Assembly: GCF_900626095.1 (NCBI RefSeq)
Contig: NZ_UYZZ01000003.1
Span: 62,001-126,000 of the forward strand
Reading direction: 5' to 3'
Length of the DNA stretch: 64,000 bases
DNA from: Clostridium rectalis
GTDB taxonomy: Bacteria; Bacillota; Clostridia; Clostridiales; Clostridiaceae
Each line of letters begins with the position of its first letter. The first letter of the stretch is position 1. Positions 33,613 to 42,579 of this stretch are shown in pieces. The notes under the pieces are model-generated. The model ran no database searches. It was not told where the DNA came from and was given only the letters and a program-made list of their open reading frames with translations. A program made the translations under genes and the position numbers.

Positions 33613-35370
33613 CTATATTTTAATTAATATATTATTTATGTCTTCACTTACTTTCAATCTTTCATAATATACCCAGTCCTTATCAAAATTTAATCTAAAA
33701 GATTTAGAAAAAGAATAATATAAATTTATTTTTTGATAATATGTCTCTAATTCATAAAGATCTTTAAATCTATATGAAGGTTTAGTTAGTTCATCTTTCT
33801 TAATCACAAAAAATTCATCCATGTACATTAAAAAACATTCCATTAACGAATTGTTAGTTACATCAAATGGTATTTTCAGAATTTTCCATTGAATCTTTTC
33901 CTTTAATTTATAGGATTTTATACTATCAAGTAAAATAATATATTCACCTATATCCATTTTTCTATAGAAATAAATTTTTTCTTCTCTTGTACTCCATAGT
34001 GCAAGCTTTTCCCTTAATGGAAGTGACTTCACCTTAACTATAGCTTCACTAGGAGCTATTACTGCCTTTTCTATAACTCTATCATCTATATTTAACATTT
34101 CCTCTATAAAATCTTGAGTTTTCCCATAAGATGCTACATATCCTATATCATATATTCCTTTCCTCCCAGCCCTTCCTGCTATCTGTTTTACTTCCTGTGA
34201 GTTTAAATATCTTACTTCAAAACCATCAAATTTTTTAATATCCATAAATATTATTCTTCTTATAGGTAGATTAACTCCCATACCTATAGCATCAGTAGTT
34301 ATCAAAATAGATGTATTTTTGTTAATAAAATAATCATATTGTTTTCTTCTGACCCCAGGTGGTAAATCTCCATATATTAAACTTGCTTTTATTCCTATCG
34401 CAGTATAATAAGATGCTAATTGTATAACTCTTTTTTTAGAAAACACCACCAGTGCATCTCCCTCTTCTATGTCTCCATATGAAAATATATTATAATCAAT
34501 TTTCAGTGGTATATCTCTTCTATACTCTATAAATTTATAATCATCTCCACAATCCTCTATCATTTCCTGGATTAATTCTTTAGCATTTAAAGCTCCACAT
34601 ATATGTATTTCTTTAGATTTTAATGCCAAAACCGCTCTAGTCCATGCAGAACCTCTTTTTTCATCATCAATCATTTGAATTTCGTCTATTACAGCAATAT
34701 CATACTCTTCATTAACATTAAATTTTTCTATAGTGCAGGAAACATGTGTAGCATCTTTTACATTTATCTCCTCTTCTCCTGTAATCAAATTACACTTAAC
34801 TCCTTCTTTATTTAACCTCTCGTAATTCTCTAATGCCAATATTCTTAGTGGTGAAAGATAAATCCCTTTTCTAGCCATTTTAAGCCTTTTCATGGCATTA
34901 TAAGTCTTTCCCGTATTAGTTTCACCTAGATGAATAATAAACTTTCTTTTAATTTTTCTTGTTTTAATATACTCATTTTTAGGATTGTCCGGAAATATCC
35001 TTTCAAATTCCTTGTATATAATCTTTGGTATATGATTAGTTATAAGCACACTCCTAATACCAGATTTTAGATAAACTTCATAATTATCTTTCACCACATC
35101 TTCAAAGACAAAATTAGTATTATTTTTTTCATTATACTCATTTATAATTTTTACAGATATATAGTCTAATAAATTCAAATATCTTTCATATACAGATTTA
35201 AAATCTTTTAAATCTTGATTATCATATTCTCTTAATACTTTTAATTTCTTTCTAAGAGCTACCTCATGCTCCCAAAGGGAATTAGTCTTAGAATGTTTTA
35301 TAATATCTTCCATTTGATAAATTTGGTGTTTAATTTTTCTAAAATTTCTTTCCATAGTTGCCTTTTTCAT
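33613..35370 (-). CDS. Suv3-like superfamily 2 RNA helicase
   Basis: A 585-residue protein. The first 150 residues are helical and unrecognised. The helicase core then shows motif I HLGETNTGKTYNAM, Ia LSPLRILALENYERLN, GxxCNLITGEEE, HVSCTIEKF, motif II VIDEIQMIDDEKRGSAWTRA, and motif VI region QIAGRAGRKG. This string is much closer to the mitochondrial Suv3 helicase than to bacterial DEAD-box, RecG or Ski2-type proteins. Suv3 acts with an exoribonuclease in RNA decay. The role in Clostridium is unknown. A GGAGGATAAATT leader precedes the ATG. Confidence 0.85.
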   Translation of the reverse strand: MKKATMERNFRKIKHQIYQMEDIIKHSKTNSLWEHEVALRKKLKVLREYDNQDLKDFKSVYERYLNLLDYISVKIINEYNEKNNTNFVFEDVVKDNYEVYLKSGIRSVLITNHIPKIIYKEFERIFPDNPKNEYIKTRKIKRKFIIHLGETNTGKTYNAMKRLKMARKGIYLSPLRILALENYERLNKEGVKCNLITGEEEINVKDATHVSCTIEKFNVNEEYDIAVIDEIQMIDDEKRGSAWTRAVLALKSKEIHICGALNAKELIQEMIEDCGDDYKFIEYRRDIPLKIDYNIFSYGDIEEGDALVVFSKKRVIQLASYYTAIGIKASLIYGDLPPGVRRKQYDYFINKNTSILITTDAIGMGVNLPIRRIIFMDIKKFDGFEVRYLNSQEVKQIAGRAGRKGIYDIGYVASYGKTQDFIEEMLNIDDRVIEKAVIAPSEAIVKVKSLPLREKLALWSTREEKIYFYRKMDIGEYIILLDSIKSYKLKEKIQWKILKIPFDVTNNSLMECFLMYMDEFFVIKKDELTKPSYRFKDLYELETYYQKINLYYSFSKSFRLNFDKDWVYYERLKVSEDINNILIKI

Positions 35371-35570
35371 AATTTATCCTCCATATAATCTGTAGGTTTT
35401 TCATAAGTTTTTATATTTATTATAGTTCCCTATGTTTAAAAAGTTTATTGATTTTAATTTAATTATCATAGTTAAAAGTGAAATAAGCTCTACTAAAAAT
35501 TTTAGTTTACAAATACATATGCACTCTATAAAATAAATACTAAATTATTTAAATCAAAAGGAGATTTTAT

Positions 35571-35850
35571 ATGAATAAACTTTATGAAATATTAAATTTA
35601 AATAAATCCTTCGTAAATAATAAAGAGTATACTGAATATGTAACAAAAATATCCATATAAAAAAATAGTAATATTCTCATGTATGGATACTAGATTAACG
35701 GAACTTCTTTTAAAAGCTTTAAATTAAGAAATGATGATGCTAAAACAATAAAAAATGCAGGAGCAATTATTTCTCACCCCCTTTGGTAGTATTATGAGAA
35801 GTATTTTAATGGCTATTTATGAACTAAATATGGTTATAATTTTTTATAGA
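35571..35850 (+). pseudogene. Decayed beta-carbonic anhydrase gene
   Basis: AAGGAG precedes an ATG at 35571 and a frame beginning MNKLYEILNLNKSFVNNKEY. Restoring three single-base indels in homopolymers (one extra A in 35645-35649, one missing T at 35724-35725, one extra C in 35777-35781) gives a continuous product: KKIVIFSCMDTRLTELLLKA, then DAKTIKNAGAIISHPFGS and IMRSILMAIYEL. CMDTR holds the first zinc Cys and the Asp of beta-class carbonic anhydrases, and NAGAI is also typical. The second half with the zinc His and Cys is missing. It is therefore a dead, 3'-truncated remnant. Confidence 0.88.
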
Positions 35851-35863
35851 CTTTTACAAAATT

Positions 35864-35898
35864 AAAGATAGGATTATTCATAAATAAATCCTATCTTA
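35864..35898. terminator. Hairpin after the carbonic anhydrase remnant
   Basis: 11-bp arms (AAGATAGGATT at 35865-35875 and its complement at 35887-35897). It is probably the surviving terminator of the decayed gene and may also serve the convergent DUF4190 gene. Confidence 0.7.
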
Positions 35899-35961
35899 AT
35901 TAAAATACTGTTCTTATATGACTTTGTTTTTTAATAAAAATATAATAATATAATATGTTTA

Positions 35962-36267
35962 TTAAGATTCTAAAAGTGAACCAACAAGTAATCCACACCC
36001 AATTAAAGATATTACAACTAAAACTACACCAACAACGCCACAAATAAATCCTGCTTTAGCCATTCCATAGCCGTCTAAGTTGGGATCTTTCCTTATTTTA
36101 CCTTTAGAAATATTACCAAATACAATGGCTAATATGGCTGGTATAATCCCTAAACCATATACAATTGGCATAAACAAAAATACAAGTCCTACTATACCAC
36201 AAACTAATGAAGCTATAGCCATTCCATCTGTTCTCTTTTGATTATTACATAAATTATTACTTTCCAC
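35962..36267 (-). CDS. DUF4190 small membrane protein
   Basis: A 101-residue protein with two long hydrophobic segments (about 16-45 and 70-97) separated by a basic loop, GNISKGKIRKDPNLDGYGMAK in outline. The opening GMAIASLVCGIVGLVFLF and the second AKAGFICGVVGVVLVV are the DUF4190 pattern. The start is a GTG 7 bases after AGGGGGG. Function is unknown. Confidence 0.85.
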   Translation of the reverse strand: MESNNLCNNQKRTDGMAIASLVCGIVGLVFLFMPIVYGLGIIPAILAIVFGNISKGKIRKDPNLDGYGMAKAGFICGVVGVVLVVISLIGCGLLVGSLLES

Positions 36268-36371
36268 GTTTTGTCCCCCCTAAAAACTGATGTACTTAAA
36301 GATTATATCATAATTTTACATTTTATTAAACTATTGGTTTAAATATATATTATATATTTCTATACTAAAAT

Positions 36372-36405
36372 ATAATAACCCTATAAAAATTTATAAGGTT
36401 ATTAT
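36372..36405 (-). terminator. Terminator downstream of the dehydratase gene
   Basis: 15-bp arms (36372-36386 and 36391-36405) with a 4-base loop and one wobble pair. It is followed by an ATTTTA stretch on the minus strand and lies about 80 bases beyond the stop. Confidence 0.6.
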
Positions 36406-36484
36406 ATAAAATAAAATTACTTCTAATTAATATTATCATTTTATACTTAACTGCATATTATTTATCTTACTTTAAAACTACTTT

Positions 36485-37477
36485 TTAATTAGAAAACTTT
36501 TTAATATACCAAATTACAGTGTTTTTTAATCCCTCCTCAAAGGAAATATAAGGTCTCCATCCTAAATTATATAATTTTGAAGGATCAATAGCATACCTTT
36601 TATCATGTCCTAATCTATCCTTAATATAGTATATAACATTATCTTTTATATTATATCTTCCATACTCATTTAATAGTTTTATTATTGACATTACTACATC
36701 TATATTTGATTTCTCATTATGACATCCTACATTATATACATGTCCACACTCTCCCTTTTCTAATACCATATCAATTGCTCTTAAATGATCTTCTACATAA
36801 ATCCAATCCCTGACATTTAATCCATCCCCATATATAGGAACCTTTAGTCCCTTTATACAGTTAAAAATAGTCATTGGAATAAAATTTTCTATATGCTGAA
36901 AAGGTCCATAGTTATTTGAACACCTAGTTATATTTATTGGTAATCCATAGGTGTCATAATAGGATTTTACTATCATATCTGCTGAAGTTTTACTAGCTGA
37001 ATAGGGACTTGTAGGGCTTATATAAGAGCTTTCTGTAAAATACCCATCTCTTCCTAAAGAACCATAAACCTCATCCTTGGAAATCTGTAAATACTTTATT
37101 TTGTCTTTTCCCCCTGCTTCTTCTTCCCAATATTTTTTAAAAACACTTAAAAGATTAAAAGTACCTTGTATATTGGTTTTTATAAATTCTTCTGGATCTT
37201 CAATACTCCTTATCACACTAGATTCTGCTGCAAAATTTATAACATAATCTATAGAATAGTTTTGAAAAACTTGAAATAGTTTTTTCTTATCACATATATC
37301 ACCTTTTATAAATATATAATTGTTATTATTTTCTATACATTTTAAATTTTTAATATCTGAAACATAGGTTAATTTATCATAATTTATTATTCTTATTCCC
37401 TTGTATTTCTTAAACATATATATTATAAAATTTGCTCCAATAAACCCTGCCCCTCCAGTAATAAAATAAGTTTTCAT
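36485..37477 (-). CDS. rfbB: dTDP-glucose 4,6-dehydratase homologue
   Basis: About 330 residues of the extended SDR family. NAD-binding GGAGFIGAN is at the start; INFAAESSVIRSI, PYSASKTSADM (catalytic Tyr and Lys) and TRCSNNYGPFQ follow; the C-terminus has RLGHDKRYAIDPSK. All are hallmarks of RmlB, which makes dTDP-4-keto-6-deoxyglucose for surface sugars. One catalytic position is odd: the usual S-T-D-E-V-Y-G reads ISKDEVYG, so the Thr is Lys. No rfbA, C or D gene is nearby. The ATG at 37475-37477 follows AGGAGGAGAT. Confidence 0.85.
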   Translation of the reverse strand: MKTYFITGGAGFIGANFIIYMFKKYKGIRIINYDKLTYVSDIKNLKCIENNNNYIFIKGDICDKKKLFQVFQNYSIDYVINFAAESSVIRSIEDPEEFIKTNIQGTFNLLSVFKKYWEEEAGGKDKIKYLQISKDEVYGSLGRDGYFTESSYISPTSPYSASKTSADMIVKSYYDTYGLPINITRCSNNYGPFQHIENFIPMTIFNCIKGLKVPIYGDGLNVRDWIYVEDHLRAIDMVLEKGECGHVYNVGCHNEKSNIDVVMSIIKLLNEYGRYNIKDNVIYYIKDRLGHDKRYAIDPSKLYNLGWRPYISFEEGLKNTVIWYIKKFSN

Positions 37478-37784
37478 ATCTCCTCCTAAAATTAACTTAT
37501 TCTTTAATTTAAAATTCATTATAATTTATCCTTTGCATATAAAAAACTAATATAAATACCATACTTAAAAAAGTTCTCATTATAAAATATCTATTAAAAA
37601 AATACTTAGTATATTCCTTCCATAAAAATATACCTCTAGTCCATAAATATCCTTGTTATATATAAACTTATAATTTCTATATTAAACATTTAACACTGAA
37701 TAAGTTCTATATTTATCATATTCAATAAACCATACCTTGTGTTACTAGTTAATATTTACTTAAAAATATTAAAATACCTAAAAA
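37478..37784. other. Gene-free stretch
   Basis: This AT-rich spacer, together with 37816-37862, holds no frame with a ribosome binding site. I see no riboswitch or repeat in it, apart from the hairpin at its right end. Confidence 0.6.
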
Positions 37785-37815
37785 TAAGGTATCTATATTT
37801 TAATATAGATACCTT
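37785..37815. terminator. Hairpin terminator
   Basis: Perfect 15-bp inverted repeat (TAAGGTATCTATATT and complement) with almost no spacer, 48 bases after the stop of the minus-strand gene at 37863. Confidence 0.7.
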
Positions 37816-37862
37816 ACTTTTAAAGATATATTAACCTTATATTTTTAGAATAAATTATAAGG

Positions 37863-38516
37863 TTAAAAATCACTTAATAAATTATAGGTATGCTGCAATA
37901 TGTAAAATTTACTTACTTTGCAATTTTTCCATTTAGACTCCTCAATAGAAAATCCAGAATTTTTATACTGCTTACAAAACTTACTAAAAATATCCCCCTG
38001 AACGTATCCTGTTCCTGATATAAATATACTGGTATTATTATTTATAGTCCTACACCTTATATCTCCTTTTTCCCAGCTTAATCCTTTTTCTCCTTCAATA
38101 CTTACTCTAGCTCCATCAACATATATTATCTCCTTATACAGCCCACTTTTAAACACTACAGCTAAACACTCAGATACAACTTTACAATTACTATCCTTAT
38201 TTGATACTAGCACATCTACAAATCTTATTTTTTTGTATTCATACTTCCTATTTTTTATTATTATTTCTCCATCTTTTCTTATTTCTTTTTCATACCTATT
38301 TTTAATTTCACCTATTTTATCCTTAAGTTTATCTACTGATATATTATTTGAATTACTTAATTCTTTAAAATAATTTTCTTCTGTTAATTGAAATACTTCT
38401 AACTTTGTTTTAACTTTATTATCAAAATCATTAGGAGTCAAATATGCACCTGTATAATACTTAAATGTTATTAAAAATCCAAAGCATAAAAATATTAAAG
38501 CAACTAATTTTTTCAT
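37863..38516 (-). CDS. Secreted or membrane-anchored protein of unknown function
   Basis: A 217-residue protein with an N-terminal hydrophobic helix (MKKLVALIFLCFGFLITF), which could be an uncleaved anchor or a signal peptide. The exported part is rich in Lys, Asn and Glu with four or more Cys (NCKVVSEC, IRCRT, FCKQY, NCKVSKF). A coiled segment near 60-80 precedes beta-rich sequence. I recognise no family. AAGG precedes the ATG only closely. It appears monocistronic. Confidence 0.6.
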   Translation of the reverse strand: MKKLVALIFLCFGFLITFKYYTGAYLTPNDFDNKVKTKLEVFQLTEENYFKELSNSNNISVDKLKDKIGEIKNRYEKEIRKDGEIIIKNRKYEYKKIRFVDVLVSNKDSNCKVVSECLAVVFKSGLYKEIIYVDGARVSIEGEKGLSWEKGDIRCRTINNNTSIFISGTGYVQGDIFSKFCKQYKNSGFSIEESKWKNCKVSKFYILQHTYNLLSDF

Positions 38517-38631
38517 TACCTTAACATCCTTTCATTTTTACTTAAGTTTACAGGTATATTTTACCATATAAAATATTATTAGTAAATTTTTTCCAATATA
38601 CATTAGTAAATTTTTCATATTTTTATAAAAA

Positions 38632-38664
38632 AAATCTTACTAAATTTTAAATTCAGCAAGATTT
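38632..38664 (-). terminator. Terminator of the IDEAL-domain gene
   Basis: 16-bp arms (38632-38647 and 38649-38664) pair on the minus strand with two wobble pairs, followed by a run of T. Confidence 0.7.
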
Positions 38665-38670
38665 AAATTT

Positions 38671-39291
38671 TTAATGTATATATTTTTGTATTTCTCTAGA
38701 AATCATATAGAAAGTTTCCCTATCTTTTCTATCTAATGCTTCATCTGCTAATATATAAAGAGTATTTAAATACAATTTATTTTTTTCCTTTTTAACTAAA
38801 AAATAATTATTTATATTGCATAACTTTTTAGACATTTTTAGTTCTGCATATATTGCATTTAAAGAATTAATATATTGAAAAAGTTCAATTTTAGAAATTA
38901 CAAAAAATATCCTTTTTTTAATATTTTCATATTCTTTTTCTGTACATAATTTAATATAGTTATCATTTAAAGTACTTAATGTTATATATTGCTTTTTATC
39001 TTTAATAAAAAATTCTTCACTTATTCTTTTTTTATTTTGAAAATGAGAATGAAATGATTTTAAAAAATTTATATATTCTTCAAACTCATTTTGATTCAAT
39101 TCATAATTATTAAAATTTTTATTTTTCTTAAAACATATATTGTACAATCCTTGTCCCTTCAAACTACTCTTTACAACCACAATCATATAATGAGAATATT
39201 TATTTAGTGCCTTTTCTGGTATGAATTTTATGCCGTATTTAAACTTATTTTGGAGCGCATTTTTTGGTAAAACAAAATTATTTATATCCAC
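38671..39291 (-). CDS. Unknown protein with a C-terminal IDEAL-like domain
   Basis: A 206-residue, Lys- and Asn-rich cytoplasmic protein. The last 30 residues, LYILADEALDRKDRETFYMI, match the pattern of the IDEAL domain (Ile-Asp-x-Ala-Leu, then acidic-Asp, then Phe), a short helical interaction module of Firmicutes. The first 170 residues are not recognised. The start is a GTG 7 bases after AAGGAGA. A terminator follows directly. The domain call is by eye. Confidence 0.55.
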   Translation of the reverse strand: MDINNFVLPKNALQNKFKYGIKFIPEKALNKYSHYMIVVVKSSLKGQGLYNICFKKNKNFNNYELNQNEFEEYINFLKSFHSHFQNKKRISEEFFIKDKKQYITLSTLNDNYIKLCTEKEYENIKKRIFFVISKIELFQYINSLNAIYAELKMSKKLCNINNYFLVKKEKNKLYLNTLYILADEALDRKDRETFYMISREIQKYIH

Positions 39292-39427
39292 GACAAATTC
39301 TCCTTTTTTTATTAATATAACAACAATATATAATTATACCTTATTTTTATTATTTTATGTATTTTACGAAATATTAAAATAATTTTGAACTAACTACATT
39401 TTATGAAACATAGATTAAAAACTCTAC

Positions 39428-39466
39428 AAAAAGTAACCCCTAGATAATTTTTTATCCAAGGGTTAC
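39428..39466 (-). terminator. Terminator of the CoA-transferase gene
   Basis: 15-bp arms (39433-39447 and 39452-39466) with two imperfect pairs, followed by TTTTTGT on the minus strand. Confidence 0.78.
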
Positions 39467-39489
39467 AGGGGATTTTTTTGATCTATATT

Positions 39490-40791
39490 TTAATACTTAG
39501 TATGAAACCTATTTTCAAATTCTTTTATTAACTCTTCTCTAAAATTAGGATGTGCAATACCTATTAGCTGCCTAGCTCTCTCTTTTAATGTCTTTCCTCT
39601 TAATCTAGCTATTCCATACTCTGTTATAACATAATCTACATCATTTCTTGTAGTAGTTATTGCTGCTCCTTTATCCAATATGGGAACTATTTTAGATATC
39701 TTTCCCTTAGCTGCAGTTGATGAGATAGCAATTATTGATCTTCCACCCTGACATTTACCTACTCCTCTTACAAAATCTACTTGTCCACCAACACCACTTA
39801 TTTGATTAATTCCAACGCTTTCCGAACAAATTTGTCCCATTAAATCTATTTGAACACAGGAGTTTATTGCCACCATATTAGAGTTTTTCATTACAACTCT
39901 AGGGTCATTAACATAATCAACTGAATACATCTCTATCATAGGATTGTCATCTACAAAATCATATAATCTTTTTGTTCCCATAAGAAACGTTACAACAATT
40001 TTACCTGGATGATAACTTTTCTTTTTATTAGTTATAACTCCTGCCTCTACTAGTTCCACTACTCCATCAGAAATCATTTCAGAATGTATTCCCAAATCCT
40101 TTTTATCCTTTAAAAATAAAAGCACAGCATCTGGAATTGCACCTATACCAAGTTGTAGAGTATCTCCATCTTGTATTAATGAAGCACAATGTTTGCCTAT
40201 AGCTTTCTCTACATCTCCTATTTTAGCAGGTTTAAGTTCTATTATTGGATGTGAGGTTTCTACTATATAATCTATATCTGATACATGTATAAAATTATCT
40301 CCTAAAATTCTTGGCATTTTATCATTTACTTCTGCAATTACTATCTTTGCACACTCTGTAGCAGGTTTAATATAATCATTTGATACTCCAAAACTACAAA
40401 AACCATGTTTATCTGGAGTACTTACCTGTACTATAGCTACATCAACTGGCAAATAATTACATTTAAATAATCTTGGTATTTCATGAAAAAAACAAGGAGT
40501 ATAATCTGCCCTACCTGAATTTACTGCGTCCCTTGTAGGAGATCCAACAAACAAAGAATTATAATTAAAATGTTTTTCCATTCCTAATTTCGCATATCCA
40601 CTCTCCCCAAGAGCAATCATATGGTCTATTTCTACATCTTCAAATTTTTCTTTATTATTAACTAAAGCCTCCATTATAGTTATAGGTTCCCCAGCTGCAT
40701 GTCCCAAAACAATTCTATCTCCATTTTTTATATTTGATACAGCATCATCTGGGGAAACAACCCTACTTTTATATATTTCTTTCCACTCCAT
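39490..40791 (-). CDS. Acetyl-CoA hydrolase/transferase family, 4-hydroxybutyrate CoA-transferase type
   Basis: About 433 residues. The N-terminal domain opens WKEIYKSRVVSPDDAVSNIK and contains HEIPRLFKCNYLPVDVAIVQ and STPDKHGFCSFGVSND. The C-terminal domain has LQLGIGAIPDAVL, ISDGVVELVEAGVITN and SVGINQISGVGGQVDFVRG, the region of the catalytic Glu (SES) and the CoA-binding Gly loop. The family moves CoA between acetate or butyrate and hydroxyacids in fermentation. The substrate is best called 4-hydroxybutyrate-type. The ATG at 40789-40791 follows GAGGGGTG. A sigma-54 promoter lies about 160 bases upstream. Confidence 0.85.
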   Translation of the reverse strand: MEWKEIYKSRVVSPDDAVSNIKNGDRIVLGHAAGEPITIMEALVNNKEKFEDVEIDHMIALGESGYAKLGMEKHFNYNSLFVGSPTRDAVNSGRADYTPCFFHEIPRLFKCNYLPVDVAIVQVSTPDKHGFCSFGVSNDYIKPATECAKIVIAEVNDKMPRILGDNFIHVSDIDYIVETSHPIIELKPAKIGDVEKAIGKHCASLIQDGDTLQLGIGAIPDAVLLFLKDKKDLGIHSEMISDGVVELVEAGVITNKKKSYHPGKIVVTFLMGTKRLYDFVDDNPMIEMYSVDYVNDPRVVMKNSNMVAINSCVQIDLMGQICSESVGINQISGVGGQVDFVRGVGKCQGGRSIIAISSTAAKGKISKIVPILDKGAAITTTRNDVDYVITEYGIARLRGKTLKERARQLIGIAHPNFREELIKEFENRFHTKY

Positions 40792-40951
40792 ATAAAACAC
40801 CCCTCATCATAAACTTTGTTAATTAATTTGCAATTAATTTTAAGATACTTATATATAATTTTATAATAATCTTTAAAATTTAATTTCATGCCCCTTATTA
40901 CATAGTGATATCCATCCTTTCCCCTTTATAAATAATTTATTATATATATTA

Positions 40952-40967
40952 AGCAATTTCTATACCA
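40952..40967 (-). promoter_or_regulatory. Sigma-54 (-24/-12) promoter of the CoA-transferase gene
   Basis: On the minus strand TGGTATAGAAATTGCT. The invariant GG and GC are exactly 10 bases apart, and TTGC matches the -12 box; the -24 box is TGGTAT against consensus TGGCAC. It implies a leader of about 150 bases before the ATG at 40791. Confidence 0.7.
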
Positions 40968-41043
40968 AAAAAAGCAATTAGAAATCGTTATATATTTAAC
41001 AATGATTACAGCCATTTACTTAGTTCTTATAAAAGATAATATC

Positions 41044-41059
41044 GTTGCATAAATGCAAC
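41044..41059 (-). promoter_or_regulatory. Upstream activator palindrome for the sigma-54 regulator
   Basis: Perfect palindrome GTTGCAT-AA-ATGCAAC about 77 bases upstream of the -24 box. Further half-sites lie at 41142-41148 (ATGCAAC) and, less well matched, at about 41115-41120. The spacing suits an enhancer-binding activator; the gene for one lies immediately upstream. Confidence 0.6.
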
Positions 41060-41129
41060 AATATTATTTCGTATTTTATACTGTAACTATTGATATAACT
41101 AGTTTAATTCCTGTATGCAAAATTACAAC

Positions 41130-42512
41130 TTAGTTTTGTTTATGCAACAAAAACTTTTTTGAATACTTTTTTCTTTTTCTAACAAAAGTAGATGGATCTA
41201 TACTTAAAGCTTTGGCCGCTTCTCTTACATTTCCATGTCTCTCATATGATTTATCTATGAATTTTAACTCTACTTTTTCTATAAAATCTTTTAAATCAAT
41301 GTCTTCGTTAAAATTATCAATACGAAATTTTATTTCACCCTTCTTTTCATTTATAAGAAAATCTGTTTTATATATTTTATCATCATTACTCATAATGATA
41401 GATCTTTCAACCATATTTTTTAACTCTCTAACGTTTCCTGGCCAATTATATTTATATATCTCCTCTTTTATACATTCAGAAAACTTTTTATTTAATTTAT
41501 ATCGTTTATTTAAATTATTTAAAAAGTGCTGTGCTAATGGTATTATATCCTTTCTACGCTTTCTTAAGGGAGGTACGGTAATGGATACTACATTTAATCT
41601 ATAGTATAAATCATCTCTAAACAATTTTTTATTTATCATATCTTCTAAATTTCTATTAGTAGCTGCAATTATTCTTACATCTACTTTTATCAGATTTGTT
41701 CCTCCAACGCGTTCTATTTCCTTTTCTTGGAGTACACGTAATAATTTTACTTGCATATCTAAAGGCAATTCACCAACCTCATCTAGAAATATAGTTCCTC
41801 CATTTGCTAATTCAAATAGCCCAACTTTTCCATCTCTATTAGCTCCAGTAAATGCTCCCTTCTCATACCCAAACAATTCACTTTCCATTAAATTTTTGGG
41901 AATAGCTCCACAATTGACCTTTATAAAATTTTTATCTTTCCTTAAACTACTTTTATGTATATATTCTGCTATTTCTTCCTTTCCAACTCCAGTTTCTCCT
42001 AAAACCAAAACTGTAGCATCTACCTTAGCCACTTTTTTTGCAATACTTAACGTATTTAGCATTTTCTTATCATATGCTATTAAATCACTTGATTTTAATA
42101 ATTCTTCCCTTTCAATACATTGCTCTTTTGTAATATTTTTTCTTTGTAAATCCTCTTGTATTTCATATAATTTTGACATATCTCTAATATTAGTAATCAC
42201 CATAATTATTTTCCCGAACTGATCTATTATAGGGTTACTTGAAACCCATATTCTTTTTCCATTAATAAGTATATGTTCTAAAGTTATAGTATTATTACTT
42301 TTAATACATGAAAATATAGAAGATTGCGATAATTTATTTTTTTCTAATAACACTTTTATATTTTTATCTAAAATATCATTTCTTTTTACCCTAAAAATAT
42401 GTTCACAAGCTTTATTAATACTTAAAATATTTGCTTGTCTATCTGTTACGCAAATTCCATCAAATGAATTCTCTATTATTAAATTTAATTCATTTACATT
42501 TAATATAGTCAT
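41130..42512 (-). CDS. PAS-domain sigma-54-dependent transcriptional activator
   Basis: About 460 residues. An N-terminal PAS domain covers roughly 5-115 ([20 protein letters not shown]). The AAA+ domain follows with Walker [10 protein letters not shown], the sigma-54 contact loop GAFTGA (in [14 protein letters not shown]), Walker [13 protein letters not shown], and [11 protein letters not shown] at its end. A Fis-type helix-turn-helix closes it ([20 protein letters not shown]). There is no receiver domain, so the PAS domain senses an intracellular signal. It probably activates the downstream CoA-transferase gene. The ATG at 42510-42512 follows GGGGGG by 5 bases. Confidence 0.92.
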   Translation of the reverse strand: MTILNVNELNLIIENSFDGICVTDRQANILSINKACEHIFRVKRNDILDKNIKVLLEKNKLSQSSIFSCIKSNNTITLEHILINGKRIWVSSNPIIDQFGKIIMVITNIRDMSKLYEIQEDLQRKNITKEQCIEREELLKSSDLIAYDKKMLNTLSIAKKVAKVDATVLVLGETGVGKEEIAEYIHKSSLRKDKNFIKVNCGAIPKNLMESELFGYEKGAFTGANRDGKVGLFELANGGTIFLDEVGELPLDMQVKLLRVLQEKEIERVGGTNLIKVDVRIIAATNRNLEDMINKKLFRDDLYYRLNVVSITVPPLRKRRKDIIPLAQHFLNNLNKRYKLNKKFSECIKEEIYKYNWPGNVRELKNMVERSIIMSNDDKIYKTDFLINEKKGEIKFRIDNFNEDIDLKDFIEKVELKFIDKSYERHGNVREAAKALSIDPSTFVRKRKKYSKKFLLHKQN

Positions 42513-42579
42513 ATTATCCCCCCACCTGTAAAGCAAAATAATTCATTATATAAATTATACTATACATATATACTATTTT

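Noticed and set aside
37785-37815. Near-uninterrupted 31-base palindrome as a transposon end or attachment site
   Set aside because: There is no second copy, no target duplication and no transposase or integrase nearby; a terminator explains it.
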